A stretch of DNA of 13,827 nucleotides, from NCBI GenBank assembly GCA_030044475.1, contig JASHVP010000109.1, positions 1 through 13,827 on the forward strand, in the 5' to 3' direction. This DNA comes from Thermoplasmata archaeon. GTDB lineage: Archaea > Thermoplasmatota > Thermoplasmata > Lutacidiplasmatales > UBA184. Below are positions 1-7,254 of this stretch, in pieces. The translations under genes and the position numbers were made by a program. Under the pieces are notes generated by a model. It ran no database searches and was not told the DNA's origin. It saw nothing but the letters and a program-made list of their open reading frames with translations. Position 1 is the first letter of the stretch. Every line of letters starts with the position of its first letter.

Positions 1-309
1 CCCGTCGCGCTCGACGACGTAGCCGACCTCGTTGCCCGCGTGCTTCTCGTTGATCTCGAAGACCTTCTCGCTCGGCGAGTAGATCCGGGCGCCCTCGACC
101 TCGACGTTGATCCAGCGGCCGGGGGTGATGCCGACCTCCGTGAGCCACTCCTTGCTCATCCCCTCGCCGCACCGGACCGGGCTGCCGACCTCCTGCCGCT
201 TCTCGAGCAGGAGGACCTTCGCCCCCCGCTTCGCGGCCCACTTCGCCGTCATGCTGCCGGCGGGGCCGGCGCCGACCACGAGCACGTCGGTCGTGAGGTT
301 CTTCGGCAT
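1..309 (-). CDS. Geranylgeranyl reductase family FAD-dependent oxidoreductase, N-terminal part (cut by window edge)
   Basis: The 103 visible residues begin at an ATG (307-309) and run off the left edge. They hold an N-terminal Rossmann FAD-binding fold: GAGPAG at residues 13-18, the acidic end of strand 2 (LLLEKR, Glu36), then PVRCGEG at residues 44-50. This Cys-Gly-Glu motif is typical of archaeal geranylgeranyl reductases, which saturate the isoprenoid chains of ether lipids at the membrane. The gene lies 32 bases downstream of a ferredoxin on the same strand and probably shares its transcript. In Methanosarcina acetivorans a ferredoxin encoded beside the reductase is known to support full chain reduction, so the neighbour is a likely electron donor. 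With the C-terminal substrate domain outside the window, another FAD oxidoreductase of the same superfamily is possible but less likely. Confidence 0.85.
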   Translation of the reverse strand, partial: MPKNLTTDVLVVGAGPAGSMTAKWAAKRGAKVLLLEKRQEVGSPVRCGEGMSKEWLTEVGITPGRWINVEVEGARIYSPSEKVFEINEKHAGNEVGYVVERDG

Positions 310-341
310 CGGTCCCGTCCGTCCTCGCGCGCTCCGGCCCG

Positions 342-533
342 TCAGCCGATCTCGATCGCGCCGACGGGGCACGCCTTGACGCAGATCTCGCACCGAGTGC
401 AGACCTTCTCGTCGAATGTGATCCGGGTCTCGTCGAGGTAGATGCAGTTCAGCGGGCAGATCCCGACGCACGCTCCGCAGTAGATGCAGAGCTGGCCGGA
501 CGACTCGATGTGGAGGCTCTTCTTGTTCGCCAC
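342..533 (-). CDS. 2[4Fe-4S] ferredoxin
   Basis: This is a 63-residue protein of bacterial-type ferredoxin length. Two cluster motifs are visible: C16-x2-C19-x2-C22-x3-C26-P and C45-x2-C48-x2-C51-x3-C55-P, which bind two [4Fe-4S] clusters and make it a soluble cytoplasmic electron carrier. A ninth cysteine (C30) follows the first motif. The start is a GTG (531-533); a GGAG lies 6 bases before it and a TATA-like box about 38 bases before it, so this gene probably has a short leader with a Shine-Dalgarno site, unlike most genes here. The geranylgeranyl reductase gene starts 32 bases downstream, which suggests the ferredoxin supplies electrons for lipid saturation. That role is inferred from context; the ferredoxin fold itself is certain. 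Confidence 0.95.
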   Translation of the reverse strand: MANKKSLHIESSGQLCIYCGACVGICPLNCIYLDETRITFDEKVCTRCEICVKACPVGAIEIG

Positions 534-539
534 GCCCCG

Positions 540-543
540 CTCC
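540..543 (-). promoter_or_regulatory. Shine-Dalgarno site of the ferredoxin gene
   Basis: GGAG on the minus strand, 6 bases from the GTG start. It supports the GTG at 533 and sets this gene apart from the apparently leaderless genes around it. Confidence 0.45.
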
Positions 544-566
544 GTCCCCCCGACCGGGGCCGAATT

Positions 567-575
567 CTATTAAAG
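567..575 (-). promoter_or_regulatory. TATA-like box for the ferredoxin/geranylgeranyl reductase unit
   Basis: On the minus strand this reads CTTTAATAG in a very GC-rich background. Its centre is about 38 bases upstream of the ferredoxin GTG. With the usual archaeal spacing of about 26 bases, the transcript would start near 545 with a leader of about 12 bases that just includes the GGAG at 540-543. Confidence 0.6.
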
Positions 576-594
576 GGTATCCTCGAACCGCGCG

Positions 595-1560
595 CTACGC
601 TCGGACGGCGGCCCGGGGGGCCGGCTCGGCCGCGCGCGCCGCGAGCCACCGTTCGGCGTCGATCGCCGCCATGCAGCCGGAGCCGGCCGCGGTGACCGCC
701 TGGCGGTAGTGCCGGTCGTGGACGTCGCCCGCCGCGAAGACTCCCTCGACGGTCGTCCGGGTGTGGTCGTGGACCTTGACGTACCCCTGGGCGTCGAGGT
801 CGAGGACGCCGCGGAAGAGGGCGGTCGCCGGGTCGTGGCCGATCGCCACGAAGAGACCCCCGACGGCGAGCTCGCGGTTCGCCCCGGTCTGGGTGTGGCG
901 GAGCCGCAGCCCCTCGACGGTCTCCGTCCCCAGCACCTCGACGACCTCGTGGTCGAAGAGGCAGGAGATCTTCGGGTGGGACCGGGCCCGGTCGGCCATG
1001 ATCGGGCTCGCCCGGAACTGGTCCCGACGGTGGACGATCGTCACGTGCTCGGCGAAGTTCGTGAGGAAGAGGGCCTCCTCCATGGCGGTGTCGCCGCCGC
1101 CGACGACCGCGAGCCGCTTCCCCTTGAAGAAGAACCCGTCGCACGTCGCGCACGCGGAGATCCCGTGCCCCTTCAACCGCTCCTCGGACGGAAGGCCCAA
1201 CCACCGTGCGTTCGCCCCCGTCGCGACGATGACCGCGTCGGCGCGGACGGTCCCGTTCGACCCGGTCGCGACGCGGAACGGGCGGTGGGCGAAGTCGACC
1301 GAGGTGACGTTGTCGTCGACGTACTCGGCGCCGAACTTCGCGGCCTGGCGCCGCATCAGGTCGATCAGCTCGGGACCCTGGACGCCGTTCGGGAACCCGG
1401 GGTAGTTCTCGACGTCGGTCGTGACGAGCAGCTGGCCCCCCGCGGGGACGCCCGTGATCACGAGCGGCTGGAGCTCGGCCCGGGCGCAATACAGCGCGGC
1501 CGTCAGTCCGGCCGGCCCGCTCCCGAGGATGGCGACCCGGACCGAGCGGTCGGCCGACAT
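595..1560 (-). CDS. trxB: Thioredoxin reductase (NADPH, FAD flavoprotein)
   Basis: The 321 residues match the usual length of low-molecular-weight thioredoxin reductase. Domains in order: FAD-binding GSGPAG (13-18) and GGQLLVTTDVENYPG (41-55); NADPH domain with redox-active CATC (137-140), GGGDTA (154-159) and HRR (177-179), the last typical of NADPH 2'-phosphate binding; then the second FAD motif AAGDV (276-280). It passes electrons from NADPH to thioredoxin or a glutaredoxin-like partner in the cytoplasm; no thioredoxin gene is in the window. The ATG at 1560 is favoured because a TATA-like box is centred 26 bases upstream, which implies a leaderless mRNA. The last 20 or so residues are an Ala/Arg/Pro-rich tail with no clear role. 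The gene is flanked on the same strand by the winged-helix gene and the ferredoxin gene, each at a distance that suggests separate promoters. Confidence 0.95.
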   Translation of the reverse strand: MSADRSVRVAILGSGPAGLTAALYCARAELQPLVITGVPAGGQLLVTTDVENYPGFPNGVQGPELIDLMRRQAAKFGAEYVDDNVTSVDFAHRPFRVATGSNGTVRADAVIVATGANARWLGLPSEERLKGHGISACATCDGFFFKGKRLAVVGGGDTAMEEALFLTNFAEHVTIVHRRDQFRASPIMADRARSHPKISCLFDHEVVEVLGTETVEGLRLRHTQTGANRELAVGGLFVAIGHDPATALFRGVLDLDAQGYVKVHDHTRTTVEGVFAAGDVHDRHYRQAVTAAGSGCMAAIDAERWLAARAAEPAPRAAVRA

Positions 1561-1582
1561 GCCGGAAGCACGTCGGGGGGGC

Positions 1583-1590
1583 GTTAAAGC
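1583..1590 (-). promoter_or_regulatory. TATA-like box of trxB
   Basis: On the minus strand this reads GCTTTAAC. It is centred 26 bases upstream of the ATG at 1560, the distance expected when transcription starts on the first base of the start codon. Confidence 0.6.
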
Positions 1591-1615
1591 GCCGCCCCTG
1601 CCGCTCCCCCCGCGG

Positions 1616-2194
1616 CTAGGGGGTGGCGCCGGGGTTCCCCGGGGCGGCCGGCGGCCGCCGGTGGCGGAGGTCCCGGGCGACGGACTCGCCCAGGGCCGTC
1701 AACCGGTAGACCTTCAACCGGCGGGGTTCGCCCGAGACGTGCCGACGGTCGACCTCGACGACGTCCGCCGCCTCCAGGCGCTGGAGGACCTTCGCGACCG
1801 TCCCCTGCCGGAGGCGGAGGGCGTCCCCGATCCCCTGCTGGGTGTACCCGACTCGCCCGATCTCGTCGTTGCGAAGGCGACCGAGCGTCGCGAGGTGGAC
1901 GATCACCCGGCCGGCCGTGTCCGCCCCCTCCGAGAGGCGAGTCGGGGGGCCGAGGGCGGGCGTCGGCCGGGACGGGACGAGGACGGTCGAGGACGCGGGA
2001 GCGGGCGCAACGGCCGTGGGGGGGGAGGCGACGGCGACCCCGGCGGCCGGACCCGGAGCGGGAGGCGCGGGGCGAAGGTCCGACGGCGGCGCGACGGCGC
2101 GCTCGGGGTCCCGGCGTCGGCCGAGCCGCGAACGGGCGAACCAGCCGACGACGCCGCCGACGACGGCCGCGGCCGCGAGCTCCTCCCAGATCAC
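1616..2194 (-). CDS. Winged helix-turn-helix protein with a hydrophobic N-terminal segment
   Basis: This is a 192-residue protein starting at a GTG (2192-2194). Residues 6-20 form a short hydrophobic stretch with glycines, followed by a strongly basic run (RSRLGRRR, 21-28). By the positive-inside rule this would place the rest in the cytoplasm. Residues 31-90 are a Pro/Ala-rich linker. Residues 94-178 look like a MarR-like winged helix: YTQQGIGDAL, a recognition-helix region near QGTVAKVLQRLE, and a wing HVSGEPRRLKVYRLTALG. It is therefore probably a DNA-binding regulator, perhaps membrane-tethered. The hydrophobic segment is short for a full membrane helix, so a soluble form is possible. It starts 58 bases after the kelch-protein stop with no obvious TATA box, suggesting a shared transcript. 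The target genes are unknown. Confidence 0.8.
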   Translation of the reverse strand: MIWEELAAAAVVGGVVGWFARSRLGRRRDPERAVAPPSDLRPAPPAPGPAAGVAVASPPTAVAPAPASSTVLVPSRPTPALGPPTRLSEGADTAGRVIVHLATLGRLRNDEIGRVGYTQQGIGDALRLRQGTVAKVLQRLEAADVVEVDRRHVSGEPRRLKVYRLTALGESVARDLRHRRPPAAPGNPGATP

Positions 2195-2220
2195 GGCGAT
2201 CCCCGAGCGCGAATCTCCAT
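2191..2220 (-). other. Nine-codon mini-ORF overlapping the start of the winged-helix gene
   Basis: On the minus strand an ATG at 2218-2220 opens a nine-codon frame (M-E-I-R-A-R-G-S-P) whose TGA at 2191-2193 overlaps the GTG start of the winged-helix gene as GTGA. It lies in the 58-base gap after the kelch gene. It could couple translation through the gap or be chance; the pattern alone cannot decide. Confidence 0.2.
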
Positions 2221-2252
2221 CGCTCGCTCGGAGAACACCGTTGCGCCTTCGT

Positions 2253-5200
2253 TCACGGGAGCGGCCCCTCGGGGGGACGGCCCCGGTTCAGCAGCTCCTG
2301 CACCCAGAGCTCCCCCTCCGACCGTCGCCGCCGTCGCGAGGCCCGGTCGCCCGCCCACGCCAGACCCAGCGCGGCGGCCACCCCCCCGGCCAGCCCCGCG
2401 AGCTCCCAACCCAGGAGGTTCGACGGGGGCGGCGCCGGCGAGGGAGGCAGGACGACCGCCGGCACGACGTCGAGCGTGGTCGCGACGACCGTCCGATTCC
2501 CCAGGGGCGCCGTGACGACGACCTCGACGGAGAAGTTCCCCGTCGCGCGGGGGCCGCAGAAGAGGCGGGCGACGTTCGCGGACGTGCAGCCCGTCGGGAG
2601 GGCCAGGTACGCGAACGAGAGCGGGGCGGACGCGTTCGTGGCCACCACGAACGTCGTCCCCTCGCCGACCTGGATCTCCGGCGGGGAGGCGGCAAACGAG
2701 AGCACGTAGGGTCGGCCCCCGCCCCCCGCCGGGAGGACGTTCAGCGAGAGGTTCGCGACGGAGAACCGCCCGCTCGGCGCCTGCACGTCGACCGTGATCG
2801 GGTACGCCCCGGCGGTGTTCGGGGTGCAGTCGAGCTGGGAGACGTTGGCGGAGGAGCATCCGGGCGGGAGCCCCGCGAACGTGTAGGAGAGCGGGAGACC
2901 TCCCGCGGTCGCGACGACGGTGAGGATCGTCGTGTTTCCCAGAACGAGGGCGAGGGGCGACGCGTTGAACTCCGCGATCGACGGGGCGCCGGGCGCTCCC
3001 CCGGCCACGACCGTCACGTTGGCCGTGGCCCGGACCGTGACCCCGACGGCGTCGGTGACCGCGACGTCGACGTCGGCGGAGCCCGCCTCCGAGGGCGTGC
3101 AGGGAAGCGTGGGGATGCTCTCGGTGGCGCAGCCGTCGGGCAGCTGCGTGTAGGCGTAGAAGTACGGACTCTCCCCGGCGGAGGCGTTCGTCTCCAGCAA
3201 GGTCCGGGCGCCGACGGCGACGGTCGACGGGACGGCGACGAGGTGGACGGTCAGTTCCGGCAGGACGGCCAGGGAGAGCTGTCCCTCGGAGCCGTTGCCG
3301 ACCCCGTCGACGACGGTCACCGTCACCGGGAACGTGCCCGAGACGGTCGGCGTGCAGGCGACCGAGCTCGCGTTCTGGCTGGCGCAACCGGCCGGGAGGC
3401 CCCCGTACGTGTACGTGAACGGGGCGATCCCGCCCGTGACCTGGGCCGTGAGCGTCAGGGGCGCGCCGACCTCGGCCGGGTTCGGGGCGGCCGATACGGT
3501 CGTCGAGAACGTCGACCCGTTCGCGGACGCGGTTCCCCACGTCCACCAGGAGCTGCCGACCAGCACGACGGTCCCCGCCCCGACGTCGTCGACGGCCGCC
3601 GCGTCGCTCTGCGCCGGCGGGCCGCCGGGGCCGAACGCCTCCGTCCAGCTCCCGTTCGCGAGCTCCCAGGTGTCGTCCTGCTCCCGGCCGGAGCTGAAGT
3701 TGTAACCGCCGAAGAGCAGCACCGCCTTCAGGGACGGCTCGTAGGCGATCGCGGAGTTCCCCCGGGCGGGCGGGCTGGGCCCGGCGAACGGGCTCCAGGA
3801 GCCGTTCGCGAATCCCCACGTCGTCGGGTCGACCGAGGCCCCGCCCGTCCCGTACGTCCCGACCAGCACGACCGCCCCGACCGCGGGATCGTAGGCGAGG
3901 TTCGAGGCCGGAGCGCCGGGCGGCGCCGCCCCGGTCGACGCGCTGAGGTTCGTCCAGTTGCCGCCCTGGAACGCCCACGTGATCCCGGGGGCGTCGTACA
4001 GGACGGAGTACCCTTCGAGCGGGTCGTACGTGAATCCGACGATCCCGCTCGACCCGGGCGGGGACGTCGGGGGGGTGATCTCGCTCCACGTGCCTCCCAC
4101 GAACTCCCAGGTGTCGGTGCAGCCGCTGGTCGCACAGGCGGGACCGTACCCCCCGAACAGGACGACGTACCCGTCGGACGCGTCGTACGTCAGGCCGGCG
4201 TTCTCGCGCGGGGTCGGAGCCCGGGCCGGGGCGAGCTCGGTCCAGCTCCCGTTCGCGAACGTCCAGGTCGCGTTGCAGAAGCCGTCGTCCGAGCACGAGT
4301 TGTCGTACCCCCCGAACAGCACCGCTTCCGAGTCGGCGGCATCGTACGCGAGGCTCGCGGCGGTCAGGGACGACGGCGACGCGATCGTCGCGTTCGTCCA
4401 GGTCCCGCCGCTCTCCTGCCAGGTCACGACCGTCCGATACGGGGGGGAGTCGACGCCCACGAGGAGGAGGGTCGTGGCGGACGGGGCGACGACCCCGACG
4501 TTCCCCAAGGTCCCGATCCCGGCGGGGAGCGACTCCTCGGTCCAGATCCCGCCGGCGAACGCCCACGCGACCGTCCCCGTCTGCGTGACGCCGAAGAACA
4601 GGACGCCGCCGACGGCCGGGTCGTCGACCGCGGTCTGGAAGAACGTGTCGAGGGGCTCGGCCGAGGTGGTCGCCGCGCTCCACCCGCCCGTCCCCCACTC
4701 CCAGGTCTCGTTGTTCGTCTCGGCGGTGAGGACCAGCGTGCCGGCGGTCGAGTCGTACGCGAGGGAGGCGGAGGATCCCGCCGCCGGATTCGGGCCGACC
4801 GAGGCCCACGAGCCGTTCGCGAACGCCCAGGTGCCGTTCGTCGCCACGTACAGTTCGTCGTCCCCGGGATCGTAGGCGATCGGGAGTTCGCCCGCGTACC
4901 CCCCGGACGGGTGGACCCCCGAGGAGAGCTCGGTCCAGACGTCGTGCGCGAACGTCCAGGTGGTGCTGTTCTCGGTGCAGTTGGTCCCCTCGACCAGGAC
5001 GACCTCGGAGGCCGCCGCGTCGTACGCCATCCCGGACCCGCCCACTCCGCACGCCACCGGGGCGATCGAGACCGAGAGGTTCGTCCACGCCCCCTGCGCG
5101 TACAGCCAGGTCGTCGTCGGACCGCTGAAGGAGGTGCTCGCGGAGTCCGCGTCGAGAAAGACGACCCCGGCGATCGCCGGGTCGTCGGCCAGGAGGCCGG

Positions 5201-5522
5201 TGGCGGCGGCCCAGTCGGCGGGGGTCTCCGATCCCGGTCCGGGCACCCACCACGACGACCCGTTGGCCGTCGCGGGCTCGGCGGTCGACCGACAGGTCGC
5301 GCCGGTCGTTCCCGCTCCGCAGAGCATCGGCCCGCCGGCGGCGGGACCCTGCGCGCTCGCCAGCGACCGCTCGGCGGCGGCGAGGGGGTCCGTCGGACCC
5401 GAGGGTCCCGCCGTCGGAGGGGTGGCCGCCCGTCCCGCGAGGGCGGGCCCCGCGGCGGACGACGCCGCCAGGACGACGAGGAGCAGCCCGACGAGCACCG
5501 GGGCGACCGCGCGGGGCGACAT
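2253..5522 (-). CDS. Exported membrane-anchored kelch-repeat protein with four Ig-like repeats
   Basis: This 1089-residue protein has a signal peptide (hydrophobic core 9-20, likely cut after ALA near residue 29). About 12 kelch-like blades follow (about 110-665), each with a turn like AYDxxxxxVVLFGGY and ending in TWxFANGSW; twelve blades could make two six-bladed propellers. Then come four Ig-like repeats (about 672-755, 756-840, 847-930, 938-1021), each with LPxGC and a second Cys exactly ten residues on. After a Pro-rich spacer there is one membrane helix (about 1036-1058), a basic RRRRR stop and a 30-residue cytoplasmic tail. Many Asn-x-Ser/Thr sites fit an exported, N-glycosylated surface protein. 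It probably serves adhesion, ligand binding or sensing; the ligand is unknown. The ATG at 5522 is supported by the signal peptide and a TATA-like box 29 bases upstream. Confidence 0.9.
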   Translation of the reverse strand: MSPRAVAPVLVGLLLVVLAASSAAGPALAGRAATPPTAGPSGPTDPLAAAERSLASAQGPAAGGPMLCGAGTTGATCRSTAEPATANGSSWWVPGPGSETPADWAAATGLLADDPAIAGVVFLDADSASTSFSGPTTTWLYAQGAWTNLSVSIAPVACGVGGSGMAYDAAASEVVLVEGTNCTENSTTWTFAHDVWTELSSGVHPSGGYAGELPIAYDPGDDELYVATNGTWAFANGSWASVGPNPAAGSSASLAYDSTAGTLVLTAETNNETWEWGTGGWSAATTSAEPLDTFFQTAVDDPAVGGVLFFGVTQTGTVAWAFAGGIWTEESLPAGIGTLGNVGVVAPSATTLLLVGVDSPPYRTVVTWQESGGTWTNATIASPSSLTAASLAYDAADSEAVLFGGYDNSCSDDGFCNATWTFANGSWTELAPARAPTPRENAGLTYDASDGYVVLFGGYGPACATSGCTDTWEFVGGTWSEITPPTSPPGSSGIVGFTYDPLEGYSVLYDAPGITWAFQGGNWTNLSASTGAAPPGAPASNLAYDPAVGAVVLVGTYGTGGASVDPTTWGFANGSWSPFAGPSPPARGNSAIAYEPSLKAVLLFGGYNFSSGREQDDTWELANGSWTEAFGPGGPPAQSDAAAVDDVGAGTVVLVGSSWWTWGTASANGSTFSTTVSAAPNPAEVGAPLTLTAQVTGGIAPFTYTYGGLPAGCASQNASSVACTPTVSGTFPVTVTVVDGVGNGSEGQLSLAVLPELTVHLVAVPSTVAVGARTLLETNASAGESPYFYAYTQLPDGCATESIPTLPCTPSEAGSADVDVAVTDAVGVTVRATANVTVVAGGAPGAPSIAEFNASPLALVLGNTTILTVVATAGGLPLSYTFAGLPPGCSSANVSQLDCTPNTAGAYPITVDVQAPSGRFSVANLSLNVLPAGGGGRPYVLSFAASPPEIQVGEGTTFVVATNASAPLSFAYLALPTGCTSANVARLFCGPRATGNFSVEVVVTAPLGNRTVVATTLDVVPAVVLPPSPAPPPSNLLGWELAGLAGGVAAALGLAWAGDRASRRRRRSEGELWVQELLNRGRPPEGPLP
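2460..3509 (-). repeat. Four tandem Ig-like repeats with C-x9-C pairs
   Basis: Within the kelch protein, four units of 85-91 residues repeat the pattern LPxGC, nine residues, Cys, Pro, then a strand ending in VxVxV. The cysteine pairs are C713/C723, C798/C808, C889/C899 and C979/C989. The fixed spacing suggests one short disulfide loop per domain. Confidence 0.8.
3528..5195 (-). repeat. About twelve kelch-like blade repeats
   Basis: Each unit has a hydrophobic beta-strand after AYD (VVLFGG in the best copies) and an aromatic close such as TWTFANGSW. The best copies are at residues 391-430, 444-482, 542-578 and 592-628; the first six are more diverged. At DNA level the FANGSW stretch recurs as near-identical segments, for example near 3650, 3800, 4245 and 4810. 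Confidence 0.75.
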
Positions 5523-5546
5523 CCCGTTCCGGGTGGGTCCCGGCGC

Positions 5547-5554
5547 TCAAAAAG
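5547..5554 (-). promoter_or_regulatory. TATA-like box of the kelch-protein gene
   Basis: On the minus strand this reads CTTTTTGA, the only T-run in a GC-rich gap. It is centred about 29 bases upstream of the ATG at 5522, so the transcript is leaderless or has a leader of 1-3 bases. It may also drive the winged-helix gene downstream. Confidence 0.5.
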
Positions 5555-5602
5555 GCGCGCGCGCGATACGGCGGAGATATTCCCGGACGTCCGTCCGGTG
5601 GG

Positions 5603-6130
5603 TCACGACCGCGGGGACCGCGGCAGCGTGACCCGGCCGTCCGGGTCCGGCTCGGCGTACGCGGACCGGAAGAACAGCAGCGGAGGGGCGTCCCGCCCGA
5701 GCTCCTGGCCCACGACCTCCCCGACGAGGAGGACGTGGTCGAACTGCGGCGTCGCGGCGACGCGCCGGCACTCGAGGGCCCCCAAGGTCCCGTTCAGGAG
5801 CGGCGTCCCGCGGCTCCCGCGGTGGACGGGGACGCCGAGGAACTTCTCCGCCGACGGGACGGTCCGGGCGAACCGCTCGCTCAGCCCGCGCTGGTCGGCG
5901 GCGAGGACGTTGACCGCGAAGGCGCCGCTCGCCGCGATCACCGGCAGCGAGTCGACGTCGTGCATCAGGCTGACGAGCACGCTCGGCGGCCGGAGGGAGA
6001 CGGAGAGGAACGCGTTGACGGTCAGCCCCGCGTCCTGGCCCGCGTGGTGGGCGGTGACGACCGCCACCCCGGTCGCCCACCGCGCCATCAGCCCGCGGAA
6101 CGCCGCGGGGTCGACCGGACCGTCGGGCAT
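5603..6130 (-). CDS. Flavin reductase-like (FMN-binding) protein
   Basis: This 175-residue protein has the typical length and order of the flavin reductase-like domain: RWATGVAVVTA (17-27), TVNAFLSVSLRPPSVLVSL (37-55), GAFAVNVLAADQ (69-80) and a C-terminal part with FDHVLLVGEVV (130-140). Relatives use NAD(P)H to reduce free FMN or FAD, often for a partner monooxygenase, and are soluble. The ATG (6128-6130) overlaps the TGA of the permease gene by one base (TGATG), so translation is probably coupled. The frame stays open far upstream inside the permease gene, but that part lacks family features and is not coding here. No flavin-dependent monooxygenase is in the window, so the electron acceptor is unknown. 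The link to an ABC exporter is unusual. Some relatives are flavoproteins of other function. Confidence 0.88.
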   Translation of the reverse strand: MPDGPVDPAAFRGLMARWATGVAVVTAHHAGQDAGLTVNAFLSVSLRPPSVLVSLMHDVDSLPVIAASGAFAVNVLAADQRGLSERFARTVPSAEKFLGVPVHRGSRGTPLLNGTLGALECRRVAATPQFDHVLLVGEVVGQELGRDAPPLLFFRSAYAEPDPDGRVTLPRSPRS

Positions 6131-7254
6131 CACTCGTCCCGCCACTTGAACAGGCGGATCGCGAGCAGGAAGATGACGATCGAGCCGGCGAGCACGAGGA
6201 CGAGGTCGGTCAGCGCCCGGGTGTAGTTCGCGAACAGCATCACCTGGTTCATCCCGTCGATCACGTAGTAGAGCGGGAGGAGGTGGGCGAACGACTGCAG
6301 GTACGGCGGGAACTGGGAGACCTGGAAGAACGTCCCGGAGAGGAACATCATCGGGAAGGTGATGATGTTCCCGATCAGGGCCGCGCTCTCGGGCGTCCGC
6401 GCGACCGAGCCGGCGAGCATCCCGAGGGAGACGAAGAAGAACGGCCCGACGATCAGGAACGGCACGAGGCCGAGGGTGAGCGTCACGTGGGCGCCGAACA
6501 CCTCGACGCCCGTGGCGATCATGATCGCGGCCGCGACGAACGTGAGCGCGATGTACCAGAGCACCCGGGAGGTCAGCCACTCGCCGCGGGTCAACGGCGT
6601 GAGCGAGAGCTGGCGGAAGATCCCCTCCTTCCGGTAGGAGGACGTGATGTCGACGAGGGAGAACATCGGGCTCGTCAGGATCGAGAAGCCGATGAGCCCG
6701 GGGATCAGGTAGTCGATGTACGAGTAGACCTGGCTGCCGACCCGCAGGCTGGTGAAGCCGAGGACCGGCGCGCAGGTGGCGTTCGTGCTGCAGGCGGCGC
6801 GGAGGTTGAAGGCGTTCTCCACGCCGGTGACGGCGCCGAGCACCGCGCCCTCGGAGGCGGAGTCCTCGGGGTTGGTGTAGACGGTGACGTTGACCGGGCG
6901 GTGCGCGGTGTAGTTCGCCGCGAAGCCGTCGGGGACGATGAGTCCGGCCACGTAGTCGTTCTGGCCGAGCCACGCGGCGAAGTTCCCCGGGGAGACCGTC
7001 GCGCTCGACACGACGTTCACCGAGACGACGCTCGTGCTGTTCAGCTCCGCGAGGAACTGCACGCTGAGCGGGGAGTTCCCGTCCTCGTTCAGGACGTAGA
7101 GCGGCGTCGATCCGGAGCCGATGCTGGAGAAGATCAGGCCGAACAGCCCGATCAGGATGATCGGGAAGATCAGCGAGAAGAACAGCGCGACCGGGTTCCG
7201 CACGTACGAACGGACGACGACGCGGAAGTCGGCGCCGATCCGCGCGGGCCTCAT
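6130..7254 (-). CDS. ABC-2 type transporter permease
   Basis: This is a 374-residue integral membrane protein. One helix lies near the N-terminus (about 23-44). A large extracytoplasmic domain follows (about 45-178) with Asn-x-Ser/Thr sites and C155/C161. Then come five helices (about 181-202, 231-253, 261-283, 291-311, 348-368). The segment YRKEGIFRQLSLTPLTRGEW (208-227) is the cytoplasmic coupling region typical of ABC-2 permeases. It would form an exporter as a dimer with the ATPase encoded just upstream. Its ATG (7252-7254) overlaps the ATPase stop as ATGA, and GGGAGG lies 10 bases before the start. The substrate is not predictable; relatives export drugs, lipids, polysaccharides or peptides. 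The larger open frame extending upstream inside the ATPase gene is a shadow, because residues before this Met lack family features. Confidence 0.92.
   Translation of the reverse strand: MRPARIGADFRVVVRSYVRNPVALFFSLIFPIILIGLFGLIFSSIGSGSTPLYVLNEDGNSPLSVQFLAELNSTSVVSVNVVSSATVSPGNFAAWLGQNDYVAGLIVPDGFAANYTAHRPVNVTVYTNPEDSASEGAVLGAVTGVENAFNLRAACSTNATCAPVLGFTSLRVGSQVYSYIDYLIPGLIGFSILTSPMFSLVDITSSYRKEGIFRQLSLTPLTRGEWLTSRVLWYIALTFVAAAIMIATGVEVFGAHVTLTLGLVPFLIVGPFFFVSLGMLAGSVARTPESAALIGNIITFPMMFLSGTFFQVSQFPPYLQSFAHLLPLYYVIDGMNQVMLFANYTRALTDLVLVLAGSIVIFLLAIRLFKWRDE

Noticed and set aside
449..1489. A 346-codon minus-strand frame across trxB and ferredoxin
   Set aside because: The trxB and ferredoxin frames contain every expected motif; this frame is an Arg-rich shadow of both.
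2191..5550. A 1119-codon minus-strand frame covering the kelch gene
   Set aside because: It is offset from the true kelch frame and gives Arg-rich sequence without repeats, whereas the 2253-5522 frame has a signal peptide, kelch blades, Ig-like repeats and a membrane helix.
5555..5567. Alternating GCGCGCGC run upstream of the kelch promoter, possible Z-DNA or repeat
   Set aside because: It is short and expected by chance at this GC content, with no second copy at other promoters.
1842..6149. A 1435-codon plus-strand open frame
   Set aside because: Its product is Arg/Gly/Pro/Asp-rich with no domain. It is the antisense shadow of the kelch and flavin reductase genes, a common effect of high GC content.
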